Part shown: positions 7,113 to 15,409 of the stretch, piece by piece
Layout of the letters: every line of letters begins with the position of its first letter
How positions within the stretch are numbered: position 1 is the stretch's first letter
NCBI GenBank assembly: GCA_021732995.1
Contig: JAKFWA010000051.1
Coordinates: forward strand, 62,001-126,000
Length of the DNA stretch: 64,000 bases
From: Planctomycetaceae bacterium
Lineage (GTDB): Bacteria; Planctomycetota; Planctomycetia; Planctomycetales; Planctomycetaceae
Direction: 5' to 3'
Position numbers and translations under genes: made by a program
The notes under the pieces: generated by a model
What the model was told of the DNA's origin: nothing
Databases searched by the model: none
The model's input: the letters and a program-made list of their open reading frames with translations, nothing else

Positions 7113-9653
7113 ATGACTCGAACAATCCCCGTGCTGGACGATGTTGTTGAAACGACGAGCAGCGAAGGTGGTTTCGGTGCCTTGGAAACTTCGCAAGGAC
7201 GCTTGCCGCTGATTGCGGTCGATGTGCGCGCACTGATCTCTGGACTTTCGGCACAGACAACCGTCAGCCAGACGTTTCGTAATTCGACGGATGTGTTTCT
7301 CGAAGCAACCTACATCTTTCCGCTGCCTGACCGAGCGTCCGTGACGTCGTTCGAGCTGTTTGTCGCCGGTCGACGAGTGACCGGTTTGCTGAAAGAACGC
7401 GGCGAAGCACGAGCCGATTACGATCAAGCAATTCGCAAAGGCCATCGCGCGGCCATCGCTGAGGAAGAACGATCGGGAGTGTTCTCGATTCGCGTGGGGA
7501 ACTTGCCGCCTCACGAGACCGTGCAGGTTCGACTGACGCTGGTCGGTCCGCTCCCCGTCAGTGACGGCGAAGCCACTTTTCGATTTCCGCTGGTCGTAGC
7601 CCCACGCTACACCCCTGGCATTCCGCTGAACGGTGAGTCGGTCGGACTTGGTACCACTTCCGATACCGATCATGTCCCTGACGCTTCTCGCGTGACACCG
7701 CCGCTTCTGTTACCGGGCTTTCCGAATCCCGTTCGCCTGACGCTGGAAGTTAAGCTCGATCCGCGTGCGAGTGCTGAAAGCTCTTCAGACAGTGTCGCAG
7801 CGCACTGGTTGGCGGGTCTTCGCAGTAGCCTGCATGCGACCGTAATTGAAGCTCACGACCTGTTGACCGTGCGACTTCATCCCGGTGAGCGACTGAACCG
7901 CGATTTCATTTTGAGCTTTCCAGTCTCAGGTCAGGAACTCCGGACATCGCTGCGATTCCAACGGGTCTCTGAGACCACCCCTCATGTGTTCGCGTTGACG
8001 ATCGTGCCGCCAAGAATGCCGGCTGCAACGAAGCCCACGCCGCGAGATGTCGTTTTTATCCTCGATCGTTCCGGCAGCATGGAGGGTTGGAAGATGGTTG
8101 CTGCTCGACGTGCCATTGCGCGCATGGTCGACAGTTTGCTGGACCATGATCGTTTTACCGTCCTGGCATTCGACAATTCGATTGATTGGCCGCCCGAAGG
8201 CAAATGCTTGATGGCAGCGACCAACCGATTGCGCTGGCGGACGTTGGAATGGCTGGGAAAGGTAGATGCTCGCGGCGGAACCGAGATGGAGCCAGCACTC
8301 ATCGCCGCGATGCGGTTGTGGGATGCCGATTCCAGTGATCGAGACCGAGCGATTGTCTTTGTGACCGACGGGCAAGTTACCGGTGAGGATCGCCTGCTGA
8401 AGACGATCAAGAAGTACGGTCAATCATTGCCTCGCATTTACTGTGTGGGCGTTGATCGAGCCGTCAACGCAGCCTTCCTGAAGCGGCTGAGTGACCTTGG
8501 AAAAGGGCATTGCGAATTGGTCGAATCAGAAGATCGGCTGGACCATGCCCTCGCCAACATCAATCGCCTGATTGGCAAGCCTGTGCTCACCGACCTGCGG
8601 GTGATTGCACCAGAGGGCGGCGTGACCGACTTCGCGCCTGCGAATTTGCCTGATGTTTATGTTGATCGTCCGGTCACGATCTATGGGCGTGTGAATTCCG
8701 ACCGCCGAGCGCTGCGACTCCTGGTGTCTGCTCACCATCCAGATGGCAGCGATTGGTCGCTGGAACTGATAGGTGGTGTGGCCGACAAGATATCAGAGCC
8801 GAATCAAACCTCGGTTGATGGCGCGAACACGTTGCTGGCCGAGTGGGGACGGGCGCGCGTGCGCGATCTCGAAGATCGCTATGTCTGCACGCACGATTCT
8901 GAAAAAACGGTGCTCGCGCAACAGATCGTCGCGGCCTCATTGGAGAGCCACACGCTGTCTCGGTTCACCGCCTACGTTGCGGTGGATGACTCTGAAATCG
9001 TAAATGCTGGCGGCGAACTCAACGAAGTTCTGCAACCCGTTGAACGGCCTCAGGGCTTCGCAGCAAAAGCGTGCGCCGCCGCTTTGGGCATCGTCCCAAC
9101 TCTTGGAAAGAGAATGTCCCGTGGCTTTGCTGCCAGCGCTCCGCAAGTTAGCTCACGGGACGATGACCTGCTCGACTTTGACGACGAAGAGTTCCAAAGC
9201 GGCTCGGTCGATTCAATGTTGGCCGAATTCACAGAGACCTCGATTGATTTTTCTTCTGCGAGCGAAGAGCCCGAGGAAGCCCCCATTATTCGACTCGTCG
9301 ACTTGTTCCTAAGCGAGGTTATCGCACGCAAGGCTAGTGAACTGCGCATTGAACTCAGCGACCATTCACTCGACATCGTCCACGTTGAAAATGGGAGAAC
9401 AGTACCTCGTGACTCACCACCGCGCCGGCTCTTCTTTCCCATCATGCAACGACTTTGTGAACTCGCGAAGATTCAAAAGCCGCAGCCGAATCATTCAGCG
9501 ACCGCACACTTTGAATACTCATTTGGCCCGAACAAGGTGAGCATCCAGATGCTCATTGATCGAACGGGGCCTCATGAGAAGATTGTTCTCTCAATCGTCT
9601 CGGTGAACTCGCTCGCGAGTAGCTCTGCGAGCACTCGCAGCTTCTGGAAATAG
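7113..9653 (+). CDS. VIT/VWA-domain protein with PilB/GspE-N-like tail
   Basis: I start it at the ATG at 7113 because an AGGG precedes it; an upstream TTG at 7077 lies inside merR. The 846-residue product has a VIT domain (about 25-150: SQTFRNSTDVFLEATYIFPL, SVTSFELFVAGRRV) and a VWA domain (about 310-480) with an intact MIDAS DRSGS (318-322) and later TEME and VFVTDGQVTG. Residues 725-835 resemble the N1 domain that precedes the ATPase in type II/IV secretion ATPases: IIRLVDLFLSEVIARKASEL, a PPRRLFFPIMQRL helix, then IQMLIDRTGPHEKIVLSIV. No ATPase domain is present. No signal peptide is seen. VIT-VWA proteins are thought to scaffold protein interactions; the target here is unknown. Confidence 0.9.
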   Translation: MTRTIPVLDDVVETTSSEGGFGALETSQGRLPLIAVDVRALISGLSAQTTVSQTFRNSTDVFLEATYIFPLPDRASVTSFELFVAGRRVTGLLKERGEARADYDQAIRKGHRAAIAEEERSGVFSIRVGNLPPHETVQVRLTLVGPLPVSDGEATFRFPLVVAPRYTPGIPLNGESVGLGTTSDTDHVPDASRVTPPLLLPGFPNPVRLTLEVKLDPRASAESSSDSVAAHWLAGLRSSLHATVIEAHDLLTVRLHPGERLNRDFILSFPVSGQELRTSLRFQRVSETTPHVFALTIVPPRMPAATKPTPRDVVFILDRSGSMEGWKMVAARRAIARMVDSLLDHDRFTVLAFDNSIDWPPEGKCLMAATNRLRWRTLEWLGKVDARGGTEMEPALIAAMRLWDADSSDRDRAIVFVTDGQVTGEDRLLKTIKKYGQSLPRIYCVGVDRAVNAAFLKRLSDLGKGHCELVESEDRLDHALANINRLIGKPVLTDLRVIAPEGGVTDFAPANLPDVYVDRPVTIYGRVNSDRRALRLLVSAHHPDGSDWSLELIGGVADKISEPNQTSVDGANTLLAEWGRARVRDLEDRYVCTHDSEKTVLAQQIVAASLESHTLSRFTAYVAVDDSEIVNAGGELNEVLQPVERPQGFAAKACAAALGIVPTLGKRMSRGFAASAPQVSSRDDDLLDFDDEEFQSGSVDSMLAEFTETSIDFSSASEEPEEAPIIRLVDLFLSEVIARKASELRIELSDHSLDIVHVENGRTVPRDSPPRRLFFPIMQRLCELAKIQKPQPNHSATAHFEYSFGPNKVSIQMLIDRTGPHEKIVLSIVSVNSLASSSASTRSFWK

Positions 9654-9925
9654 CCCTCTTCATGGCGACTGAGAAGACAGGGGGTGGCCCGGACAGAGAG
9701 TTGCGGGCCCCTGTTAGTCGCACCTGGACGGGTACTCCCTTCAGACAAGCGTTTGCTGAGGTATCGCTCCGATCAGGGAAAAGCAGTTTCCTCGAAGGAA
9801 GACTTTTTCCCTGCCTGAAGCCGGAAACGGCTGCAACTCCTGAGGTGTGAGGTGGCACGCGGTTCGCAATCGCGACCCGGTGTTGTCGGAGTGTCGTCAC
9901 TGTACCGAGTCTGAGCGGAGGTCCT
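9654..9925. other. intergenic, strongly paired, no gene seen
   Basis: Contains GGCCCG/CGGGCC (9686-9709), which can be extended outward from 9677 to 9714, an 11-bp perfect stem CAGGGAAAAAG/CTTTTTCCCTG (9774-9814) with an inner TTCC/GGAA, and AGCCG/CGGCT closed by a GAAA tetraloop (9820-9833). Short frames across it have no protein character. It could be a 3' structure of the VWA transcript or a separate small RNA. Confidence 0.45.
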
Positions 9926-10174
9926 GTGAACTCATCATCTTTGGTCAGAAAGGCCGCAGCCGCAGAATGGGAAGCTGAGTTTATGCGCGATGGGGTGCCG
10001 TTCGGGCAGATCCAGCAGAAGTGGGCCGTCATGCTGGAAAAGATGGAACCCGGAGATGAAATCTGGTTGTGGAGTTCAGGCCCTGAGTCCTGGGAATTGC
10101 AGATGGGCACCGAAGGGCTCGCACTGATTCGCGCTGGCCAGCACGTCGATTCGTTCATTACGTCGCTGAACTGA
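9926..10174 (+). CDS. small acidic hypothetical protein
   Basis: Protein of 82 residues starting at GTG (9926), chosen because a strong GGAGG lies four bases before it. It contains a helical, charged N-terminal half (KAAAAEWEAEFMRDG) and a segment PGDEIWLWSSGPESWELQMG rich in Trp, followed by GLALIRAG. It is cytoplasmic and has no membrane segment. I do not recognise the family. It is convergent with the minus-strand gene at 10180, only five bases away. Composition and ribosome site support a real gene. Confidence 0.72.
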   Translation: MNSSSLVRKAAAAEWEAEFMRDGVPFGQIQQKWAVMLEKMEPGDEIWLWSSGPESWELQMGTEGLALIRAGQHVDSFITSLN

Positions 10175-10179
10175 CGGCG

Positions 10180-10542
10180 TTACGAATCCAGCAGTTCCAA
10201 CGCGAAGATCTGGCTGCGGTCGCCTCGAAAGCGTGTTTTCTCCTCGTTGATGGGGATTACCACCGGTCCGCTCACGGTGCTGAGACGCCACCATTCGTTT
10301 CCCCGGACAACTTGCCCGCTACCACGCAGAACTTCGTCGCTGCGATACAGCGGAAACTTTTGGCGGGGATTCGCTTCGAGTGCCACGATTCCGTGGCGAA
10401 CATACGGAGAATGAAACGCTTCCACAGGCCAGACCCACCGGGGACGAGAGAAATGATTCGTCTCAGCCCCGCAACAGACATGCCGTGCCCCCGCTCCGGA
10501 AAGCCGACCAGCCGCCACGGCCTGACCGACAAGCGCCGCCAA
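10180..10542 (-). CDS. small conserved hypothetical protein, copy B
   Basis: About 120 residues from a TTG at 10542. The frame is open further upstream into the preceding gene's end, so the start is uncertain. It shares motifs with the protein at 5358-5747: YVRHGIVAL, FPLYRSDEVL, GQVVRGNEWWRL, KTRFRG. The N-terminal third is poorly conserved between copies. The family is unknown to me. It begins 28 bases after the secreted protein gene at 10571-11239 and may be cotranscribed with it. Confidence 0.66.
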   Translation of the reverse strand: MAALVGQAVAAGRLSGAGARHVCCGAETNHFSRPRWVWPVEAFHSPYVRHGIVALEANPRQKFPLYRSDEVLRGSGQVVRGNEWWRLSTVSGPVVIPINEEKTRFRGDRSQIFALELLDS

Positions 10543-10570
10543 CGCCTGACTGCGAATGTTGTCATCAGAG

Positions 10571-11239
10571 TTACTTAACAGGCGGGACGGACTTCTCGGT
10601 CTTCACTTGCTTCTCGGTCTTTAAAGATGGCAGGTTGGGGACCAGACTGGCGTCGTACTTTGAACCGGCAGAAACCTGGATCACGGTCATGCGGACTTTG
10701 GTGGGAAAGAATTTCTCGTGGTCCTTCCGCTTATGAGCGTGTCCCATGCCGCCGCTGTTGTCCTTGATCACCAGATGCATCTCCTTGATGCCCTGGTCCC
10801 AGACGATCGAATCGTTCTGCCAGAACTTCGTCATGGGAATGTCCTGCTCGAAAACACCGGCCTCTTTGTAGACCGGAGTGTTGAAGCAGCCATATCCATT
10901 TTTCTGACCCTTGTTTGGGATGTAACACACCGACCAGGTGGTCGCCTCGCTGCCCGCCGGTTTCTCCAGCACTTCCAGCCGCACGTGAGCCGTTCCATTG
11001 CGGTAATCAACCGGGTTCGTCCAGTCCTTGGGCCGCTCCGCTTTCATCAGCTTGTCGCGAACGTAGTAATGCGAGGGACTCGGTTTGGAGTTATCCGCGT
11101 CTTCCTTGGTAAACGTGAAGGTGGCGTCAAACAGCACGAACTGTTCAGCCTGTGCCGTTGAGACTCCGCACCAGACCACAACGAGACCGGCCAAGCCCAG
11201 AAGATTTCCATTTGCCATTCTGCTGCGGGTCCTGGACAT
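10571..11239 (-). CDS. secreted hypothetical protein
   Basis: I start at 11239 because an AAGGA lies seven bases upstream; a longer frame begins at 11275. The 222-residue product has a signal peptide (basic MSRTRSRMANG, hydrophobic LLGLAGLVVVWCG, likely cleavage near STAQA-EQ). The mature part holds a possibly beta-rich domain with CYIPNKGQKNGYGCF (two Cys that could pair in the periplasm), DIPMTKFWQNDSIVWDQG and MGHAHKRKDHEKFFPTKVR, and ends in a Lys-rich tail. This looks like a conserved planctomycete exported protein. Its function is not known to me. Confidence 0.8.
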   Translation of the reverse strand: MSRTRSRMANGNLLGLAGLVVVWCGVSTAQAEQFVLFDATFTFTKEDADNSKPSPSHYYVRDKLMKAERPKDWTNPVDYRNGTAHVRLEVLEKPAGSEATTWSVCYIPNKGQKNGYGCFNTPVYKEAGVFEQDIPMTKFWQNDSIVWDQGIKEMHLVIKDNSGGMGHAHKRKDHEKFFPTKVRMTVIQVSAGSKYDASLVPNLPSLKTEKQVKTEKSVPPVK

Positions 11240-11535
11240 CGTTTTTCCTTCGTGATTGACGTCGACAAGAAGCATCTCGCGCGTGCGTCGGCTCTCATCG
11301 ATCGTTGCTGCTGAAAGACATCGCCGCCGCGCTTCTGTGGAGAAAGGGACTTACACAACAGCAAAGCGCCGCGAGCGCGATCATCGAGCCCATTCAACAG
11401 AATAGCTGCTCTCGATCATCCACAACACCTTCTGATACGAATCGCAGAACTGATCTTCGCGGGGAGCGCTCATACTTTGGCGGACCGCTGGGCGAGTGCC
11501 GTTCGTGAGTTCCAACAGTCGGAGTTTGCAGGTTC

Positions 11536-12675
11536 ATGCCACCACTTTTTGGTTTACTGCTGGTCGGCGGCAATCACACTCATCAGGAGAATTATGCCCG
11601 CGCGCTAGCCGCTGACCCGCGCTGTCGGCTGGTTGGATTGACGGACCAACCCGGAGTTCCCGCGCGCCGCGAGCAGTTGAACATCGCACTCGCGACTGAG
11701 TTAGGGATTCCGTACCTCGACGACTTCGACAGCGCGATCCGCCGGTCTGATGTGCAGCTCGTTTCCATCTGCGCTGATCCGGAACGCCGGGAAGAAATCA
11801 CCATCGCCTGTGCTCAGGCGGGCAAGCATCTGTATCTCGACAAGGACCCGGCGCCGACGGTGGCTGCGGCCCGTCGCATTGGTGAAGTGCTGCGTTCAAC
11901 CGGCGTCTGCCATCAGGCCTTCAGTATGGTTCGTACGCCTGCGGCCCAGCGTGCGAAGGCGCAGGTTCAATCGGGCCAGCTCGGGCAACTGGTCGGCCTG
12001 CATTGCGACATCACCTTCGCCAAAGGCATTCCCGGAACTGCGGACCTCAGCCAGCCACGAGTTGAAATGCCGAACCCCACGCGGTTCACGTTCATCGATT
12101 CCAAGCGAGAGTTCCTCTGCATCGGCTACTACGCACTGATGCTGATGCAATGGCTCACCGGGCAGCGGTTCCGCAGCGTTGATGCCGTGACGAGCAACTT
12201 CTTCTTCGCCGAGCATCAGCGGAACGACGTCGAAGATTTTGCCACCGTGCTGGGCACGTTGACCGACGGCACCGAGGTCGCGATCACTGCTGGCCGCTGC
12301 GGTTGGATGACTCATCGTCAGTTAGGCTTGAACGACATTCGCCTGCTGGGAACTCAAGGGTCGGTCGCCATTGATGGCCACTGTCCTCGGCTGGAGATCT
12401 TCTCCGACACATCACCTTGGCAGCAGCCGACAAGCCCGCATCCCGAAGATCCGATGGGCTTCTGGACGAGCACCAATAAAGTCGGCGGCGTCCATCCCAA
12501 GACCGACTGGCACGTGATCGGTCCCGCCGTGCAAAGCGACTTCACCCGGTTTCTGGACTGCGTCGAATCCGGCGTGCACAGCGATGTTCCGGCTGACCTC
12601 GCGATTCATAGCGTTGAGGTCGTGCATGCCGTTTATGAATCCGCAGCCACGCGTCAGACCGTGTTGCTGGACTAA
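11536..12675 (+). CDS. Gfo/Idh/MocA-family oxidoreductase
   Basis: Protein of 379 residues with an N-terminal Rossmann domain (FGLLLVGGNHTHQENYARAL, then CRLVGLTDQP and VQLVSICADPERREEITIAC) and the stretch GKHLYLDKDPAPTVAAARRI, which occupies the place of the family's EKP motif and ends in the helix that follows it. The C-terminal alpha/beta domain has DVEDFATVLGTLTDGTEVAI, HVIGPAVQSDFTRFLDCVESG and a final helix ADLAIHSVEVVHAVYESA, all usual for the family. It oxidises a sugar or cyclitol with NAD(P). The substrate is not readable. There is no Tat signal, unlike many planctomycete members, so it is cytoplasmic. It is a single plus-strand gene. Confidence 0.92.
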   Translation: MPPLFGLLLVGGNHTHQENYARALAADPRCRLVGLTDQPGVPARREQLNIALATELGIPYLDDFDSAIRRSDVQLVSICADPERREEITIACAQAGKHLYLDKDPAPTVAAARRIGEVLRSTGVCHQAFSMVRTPAAQRAKAQVQSGQLGQLVGLHCDITFAKGIPGTADLSQPRVEMPNPTRFTFIDSKREFLCIGYYALMLMQWLTGQRFRSVDAVTSNFFFAEHQRNDVEDFATVLGTLTDGTEVAITAGRCGWMTHRQLGLNDIRLLGTQGSVAIDGHCPRLEIFSDTSPWQQPTSPHPEDPMGFWTSTNKVGGVHPKTDWHVIGPAVQSDFTRFLDCVESGVHSDVPADLAIHSVEVVHAVYESAATRQTVLLD

Positions 12676-12696
12676 GCTTCGCCGTGTGGCGATGGC

Positions 12697-12957
12697 TTAC
12701 CAGCCGATTAACGCCAGCCCGAGTATGCAAACAAAGGGCACGAGAAAAATGCCTTCGAAAACAAGCAACAGCATCGTGAGGATCGTTCCCAACACCCGAC
12801 GCTCTTTTCGCAGGACTATCGCGTTGCAGAGTCCAAATGAGCACATCAGCAGCAATAGTAGTAATGTGAACAGGACTCCCACGGTCTGGGAGTTGTAGAA
12901 AAATCCACTGTTGTCCCCAGGGTCCGCGAAGCCTGCCAGTGCCACGATTGTGTTCAT
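12697..12957 (-). CDS. small two-segment membrane protein
   Basis: I start at ATG 12957, which has an AGG six bases upstream; the frame extends upstream without protein character. The product has 86 residues with two hydrophobic helices (VGVLFTLLLLLLMCSFGLC and TILTMLLLVFEGIFLVPFVC) joined by a basic loop VLRKERRV. This predicts a helical hairpin in the inner membrane. The family is unknown. It is convergent with the Gfo/Idh gene and lies 61 bases after the lipoprotein gene on the same strand. Confidence 0.7.
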   Translation of the reverse strand: MNTIVALAGFADPGDNSGFFYNSQTVGVLFTLLLLLLMCSFGLCNAIVLRKERRVLGTILTMLLLVFEGIFLVPFVCILGLALIGW

Positions 12958-13018
12958 AGTGGACCTGCTTGGGCGCTGCGGCCATACCATCAGCTCGACG
13001 GTTGCGGAGATCGCGAGA

Positions 13019-13822
13019 TCAGTCCGGCAGTAACGGCTGAGCGGGCAATTCAAAATCGGGGCCGATCTGCGATCGCTTCCAACCAACGGGAGTTGCAGCT
13101 GCGGTTTTGACTGAGCTGATGCCTTCACGCGCGGCTGGCTTGGCGCTGACGGCGGCACTGGGGCCAGCGTCAACATTCAGCTTGCTGGTGTTGTCGAACT
13201 GGCGGCCGTCGGTTGTCAGTAGGCGGGTATGCACTGAAAGTTCGGAACCTCGCGGGGTCTGTTGCCACGGTGCGGTGAACTGGAAGCCGGTGCCGACGAC
13301 TCCCTGATGCCACATCTCGGCGGTCTGGTTGCGGTCGAGAGCCCAACTGCCGATCAGTTGCTTGTCGCTCGGTTGCGTGAAATCGAAGATCTCGATGCGC
13401 AATTCACCATCGACGCGCAGGACATTGCCCTTCGGATCTTTAGGGGCGACGAGTAGCGTGAAGTTCTCGTCGCCGGGCAGGCCGTCACGGTTGAGGCCGC
13501 CACTCATTAGCGTGTTAAGTTCGATGCGATCCACTCGAAATGACTGAGCGGCTTGTTCGGGCAAACCGGCAGACACGTTGACGACGCCACTGGCTCGCAG
13601 CGCGTCGACTTCCTGCCGTGAAGCGGCCAGGTCCCAGCGCGTGGTCTGAAGTTGTTCTTCCAGATTGGTGATCGCGGCGTCTTGAGTTCGCAGCCGCGCT
13701 TCCAGCAATTCACGAGTTCTCGTAGCACTGGAACTGCAGCCGCAGAATCCAGCGCACGCCGCCAGAGAGAGAGTGACTCTCACCGCCGTTTGAGCGCGGC
13801 GAATGCTGTTGGATGAGAACAT
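13019..13822 (-). CDS. probable lipoprotein with coiled coil
   Basis: About 267 residues from 13822 (267 codons); another ATG exists at 13849. The N-terminus is a signal peptide (SIRRAQTAVRVTLSLAACAGFCGC) with a loose lipobox (F-C-G-C). Residues about 30-75 are a coiled coil (RTRELLEARLRTQDAAITNL and onward). The following domain (about 90-215) is beta-rich and resembles planctomycete conserved exported proteins: FRVDRIELNTLMSGGLNRD, LRVDGELRIEIFDF, WHQGVVGTGFQFTAPWQQTP. The tail is Ala/Pro-rich. It likely sits at a membrane facing the periplasm. Function unknown. Confidence 0.78.
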   Translation of the reverse strand: MFSSNSIRRAQTAVRVTLSLAACAGFCGCSSSATRTRELLEARLRTQDAAITNLEEQLQTTRWDLAASRQEVDALRASGVVNVSAGLPEQAAQSFRVDRIELNTLMSGGLNRDGLPGDENFTLLVAPKDPKGNVLRVDGELRIEIFDFTQPSDKQLIGSWALDRNQTAEMWHQGVVGTGFQFTAPWQQTPRGSELSVHTRLLTTDGRQFDNTSKLNVDAGPSAAVSAKPAAREGISSVKTAAATPVGWKRSQIGPDFELPAQPLLPD

Positions 13823-13851
13823 CGTCCTTGACCACCTCAGCACGAACATGT

Positions 13852-13943
13852 GCCGACAGGTTCTGTTGAGCCTGTCGGCTACGGGGCTGGTTCCAAACTC
13901 GGCCCGCGAATCTCAGGGGACTGTAGTAACGCGTCCCCTGAGA
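13852..13943. repeat. two tandem perfect hairpins 3' of the clpP genes
   Basis: Hairpin 1 has arms GCCGACAGG (13852-13860) and CCTGTCGGC (13871-13879). Hairpin 2 has arms TCTCAGGGGAC (13911-13921) and GTCCCCTGAGA (13933-13943). Both are perfect. They lie after the second clpP gene as read on the minus strand and before the lipoprotein gene, so they may act as a terminator or mRNA 3' block. The arms of hairpin 1 recur, more widely spaced, just upstream of the first clpP gene (15319-15365). Confidence 0.5.
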
Positions 13944-13979
13944 CTGTTCCCAGACAACGCCCAGGAACGAGTCCTCAAA

Positions 13980-14594
13980 CTACTTGGGCTGTTCCAGGCG
14001 TTCGAGCACATTGTCAATTAGACCATAAGACTTGGCTTCTTCGGAAGACATGAAATTGTCGCGGTCGGTATCGCGTTCGATGGCTTCCAGGCTCTGGCCG
14101 CAGTGCTTCAGCAGAATCTCGTTCAGCTTGCGCTTGATGCGGATGACTTCCTTGGCGTGAATTTCAAGTTCCGTCGCCGTGCCCTGCATGCCAGCCAGCG
14201 GCTGGTGAATCATGATGCGGGCGTTCGGGAGGGCATTGCGTTTGCCAGCGGCACCCGCTGCCAGCAGCACGGCGCCCATACTGGCCGCCTGACCGAGGCA
14301 GTAGGTCGCGACGTCGCAGGTGATGTATTGCATGGTGTCGTAGATCGCGAGACCTGCCGTCACCGAGCCACCGGGCGAATTGATATAGAAGTGAATGTCG
14401 GCCTTGGGATCTTCGAACTGCAGGAACAACAACTGAGCCACAATGACGTTGGCGGTGTGTTCGTTGACCTGAGTGCCCAGGAAGATGATCCGGTCTTTGA
14501 GCAGCCGACTGTAGATATCCATGGCGCGTTCTTCGCGCCCGGTATTCTCCACAACGATCGGAATGAGCGTGTTCATTTCTCGCATAGTTTCCAT
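13980..14594 (-). CDS. clpP: ATP-dependent Clp protease proteolytic subunit (second of two)
   Basis: ClpP serine protease of 204 residues, standard length. The catalytic triad is complete: Ser105 in [10 protein letters not shown], His130 in MIHQPLAG, and the Asp-containing DTDRDNFMS. The oxyanion segment [11 protein letters not shown] is intact. Nearby ATG codons at 14585 and 14576 could also serve as the start. It forms tetradecameric rings that degrade proteins fed by ClpX or ClpA/C. It follows another clpP by 81 bases on the same strand, so the two are cotranscribed and may form homo- or hetero-complexes. No clpX gene is adjacent. Confidence 0.95.
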   Translation of the reverse strand: METMREMNTLIPIVVENTGREERAMDIYSRLLKDRIIFLGTQVNEHTANVIVAQLLFLQFEDPKADIHFYINSPGGSVTAGLAIYDTMQYITCDVATYCLGQAASMGAVLLAAGAAGKRNALPNARIMIHQPLAGMQGTATELEIHAKEVIRIKRKLNEILLKHCGQSLEAIERDTDRDNFMSSEEAKSYGLIDNVLERLEQPK

Positions 14595-14675
14595 CCGTAA
14601 AAGCGACTGGCGTCAAAGAGCCAGTTTGAGGGTGAGTTCGATCCACAATTCAGAAACAGCGCCGGCATCCGCGGC

Positions 14676-15290
14676 CTACTTCTTGTCGTTCTTTTCACCC
14701 TTTTCCGGTCGCTTCAAAATCTCATCCACGAGGCCATAGGTGACCGCTTCGGTGGCTGAGAGATAGCGGTCGCGCTCGGTGTCTTTGGCAATCACACTGA
14801 TGGGCTGGCCAGTGTGATAGGCCAGGATTTCATTCAACACCTGTCGGGTGTCGATGATGTCCTTGGCCTGAATTTCGATGTCGGAGACCTGGCCCCCGAC
14901 TTCGCCGTAGGGCTGATGAATCATCATCTTGGAATGGGCGAGGCAGTAACGCTTACCCTTCGCACCGCCAGCGACGAGGATGGCGCCGCCACTCGCGGCC
15001 AGTCCGACGCAATAGGTCGAGACATCGCAGTCGATGAACTGCATGGTGTCGTAGATGGCCATCGTCGATGTGACGGAACCACCGGGCGAATTCACATACA
15101 GGTGGATGTCCTGATTGCGACTCTCTGATTGGAGAAACAGCAGTTTCATCACAATCATGTTGGCGCTCATGTCGTTGATCACCCCATCCAGGAAGATGAT
15201 CCGGTTTTCGAGCAGCAGGTCGCCAATGCCCATCTGGCGCTGTCGCGTGTAGTCAGCTCGCGCATTCATCGTCGGAAGACGGTCAAACAT
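14676..15290 (-). CDS. clpP: ATP-dependent Clp protease proteolytic subunit (first of two)
   Basis: I start at MFDRLP (15290); an upstream frame to 15344 lacks ClpP character. The product has 204 residues with Ser100 in GLAASGGAIL, His125 in MIHQPYGE and the Asp-containing DTERDRYLS, so it should be active. It differs from its neighbour in the N-terminal loop and around the active Ser (AASGGA rather than AASMGA) and has a charged C-terminus KGEKNDKK. Two divergent clpP genes side by side recall systems in cyanobacteria and actinobacteria where the subunits form mixed complexes. The leader holds inverted arms at 15319 and 15357. Confidence 0.95.
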   Translation of the reverse strand: MFDRLPTMNARADYTRQRQMGIGDLLLENRIIFLDGVINDMSANMIVMKLLFLQSESRNQDIHLYVNSPGGSVTSTMAIYDTMQFIDCDVSTYCVGLAASGGAILVAGGAKGKRYCLAHSKMMIHQPYGEVGGQVSDIEIQAKDIIDTRQVLNEILAYHTGQPISVIAKDTERDRYLSATEAVTYGLVDEILKRPEKGEKNDKK

Positions 15291-15318
15291 CAAGAATCCC
15301 TTCGAGGCTCTCTGGAGA

Positions 15319-15365
15319 GCCGACAGGCAGAACTGAGATCGCACTTAGCGGATTTACCTGTCGGC
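15319..15365. repeat. inverted arms in the clpP operon leader
   Basis: GCCGACAGG (15319-15327) and CCTGTCGGC (15357-15365) form a perfect 9-bp stem with a 29-base loop, 29 bases upstream of the first clpP start. The same arms form a tighter hairpin at 13852-13879, beyond the end of the operon. This may be a regulatory leader structure or a common genomic word. Confidence 0.45.
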
Positions 15366-15409
15366 GGTTTGGGGTGGATAACGGAATAAACGCAAGCCAG
15401 TCAAGCTGA

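Noticed and set aside
13980-15290. Two clpP genes as an assembly duplication
   Set aside because: The proteins differ clearly in sequence, in the active-site neighbourhood and in both ends, so they are genuine paralogues.
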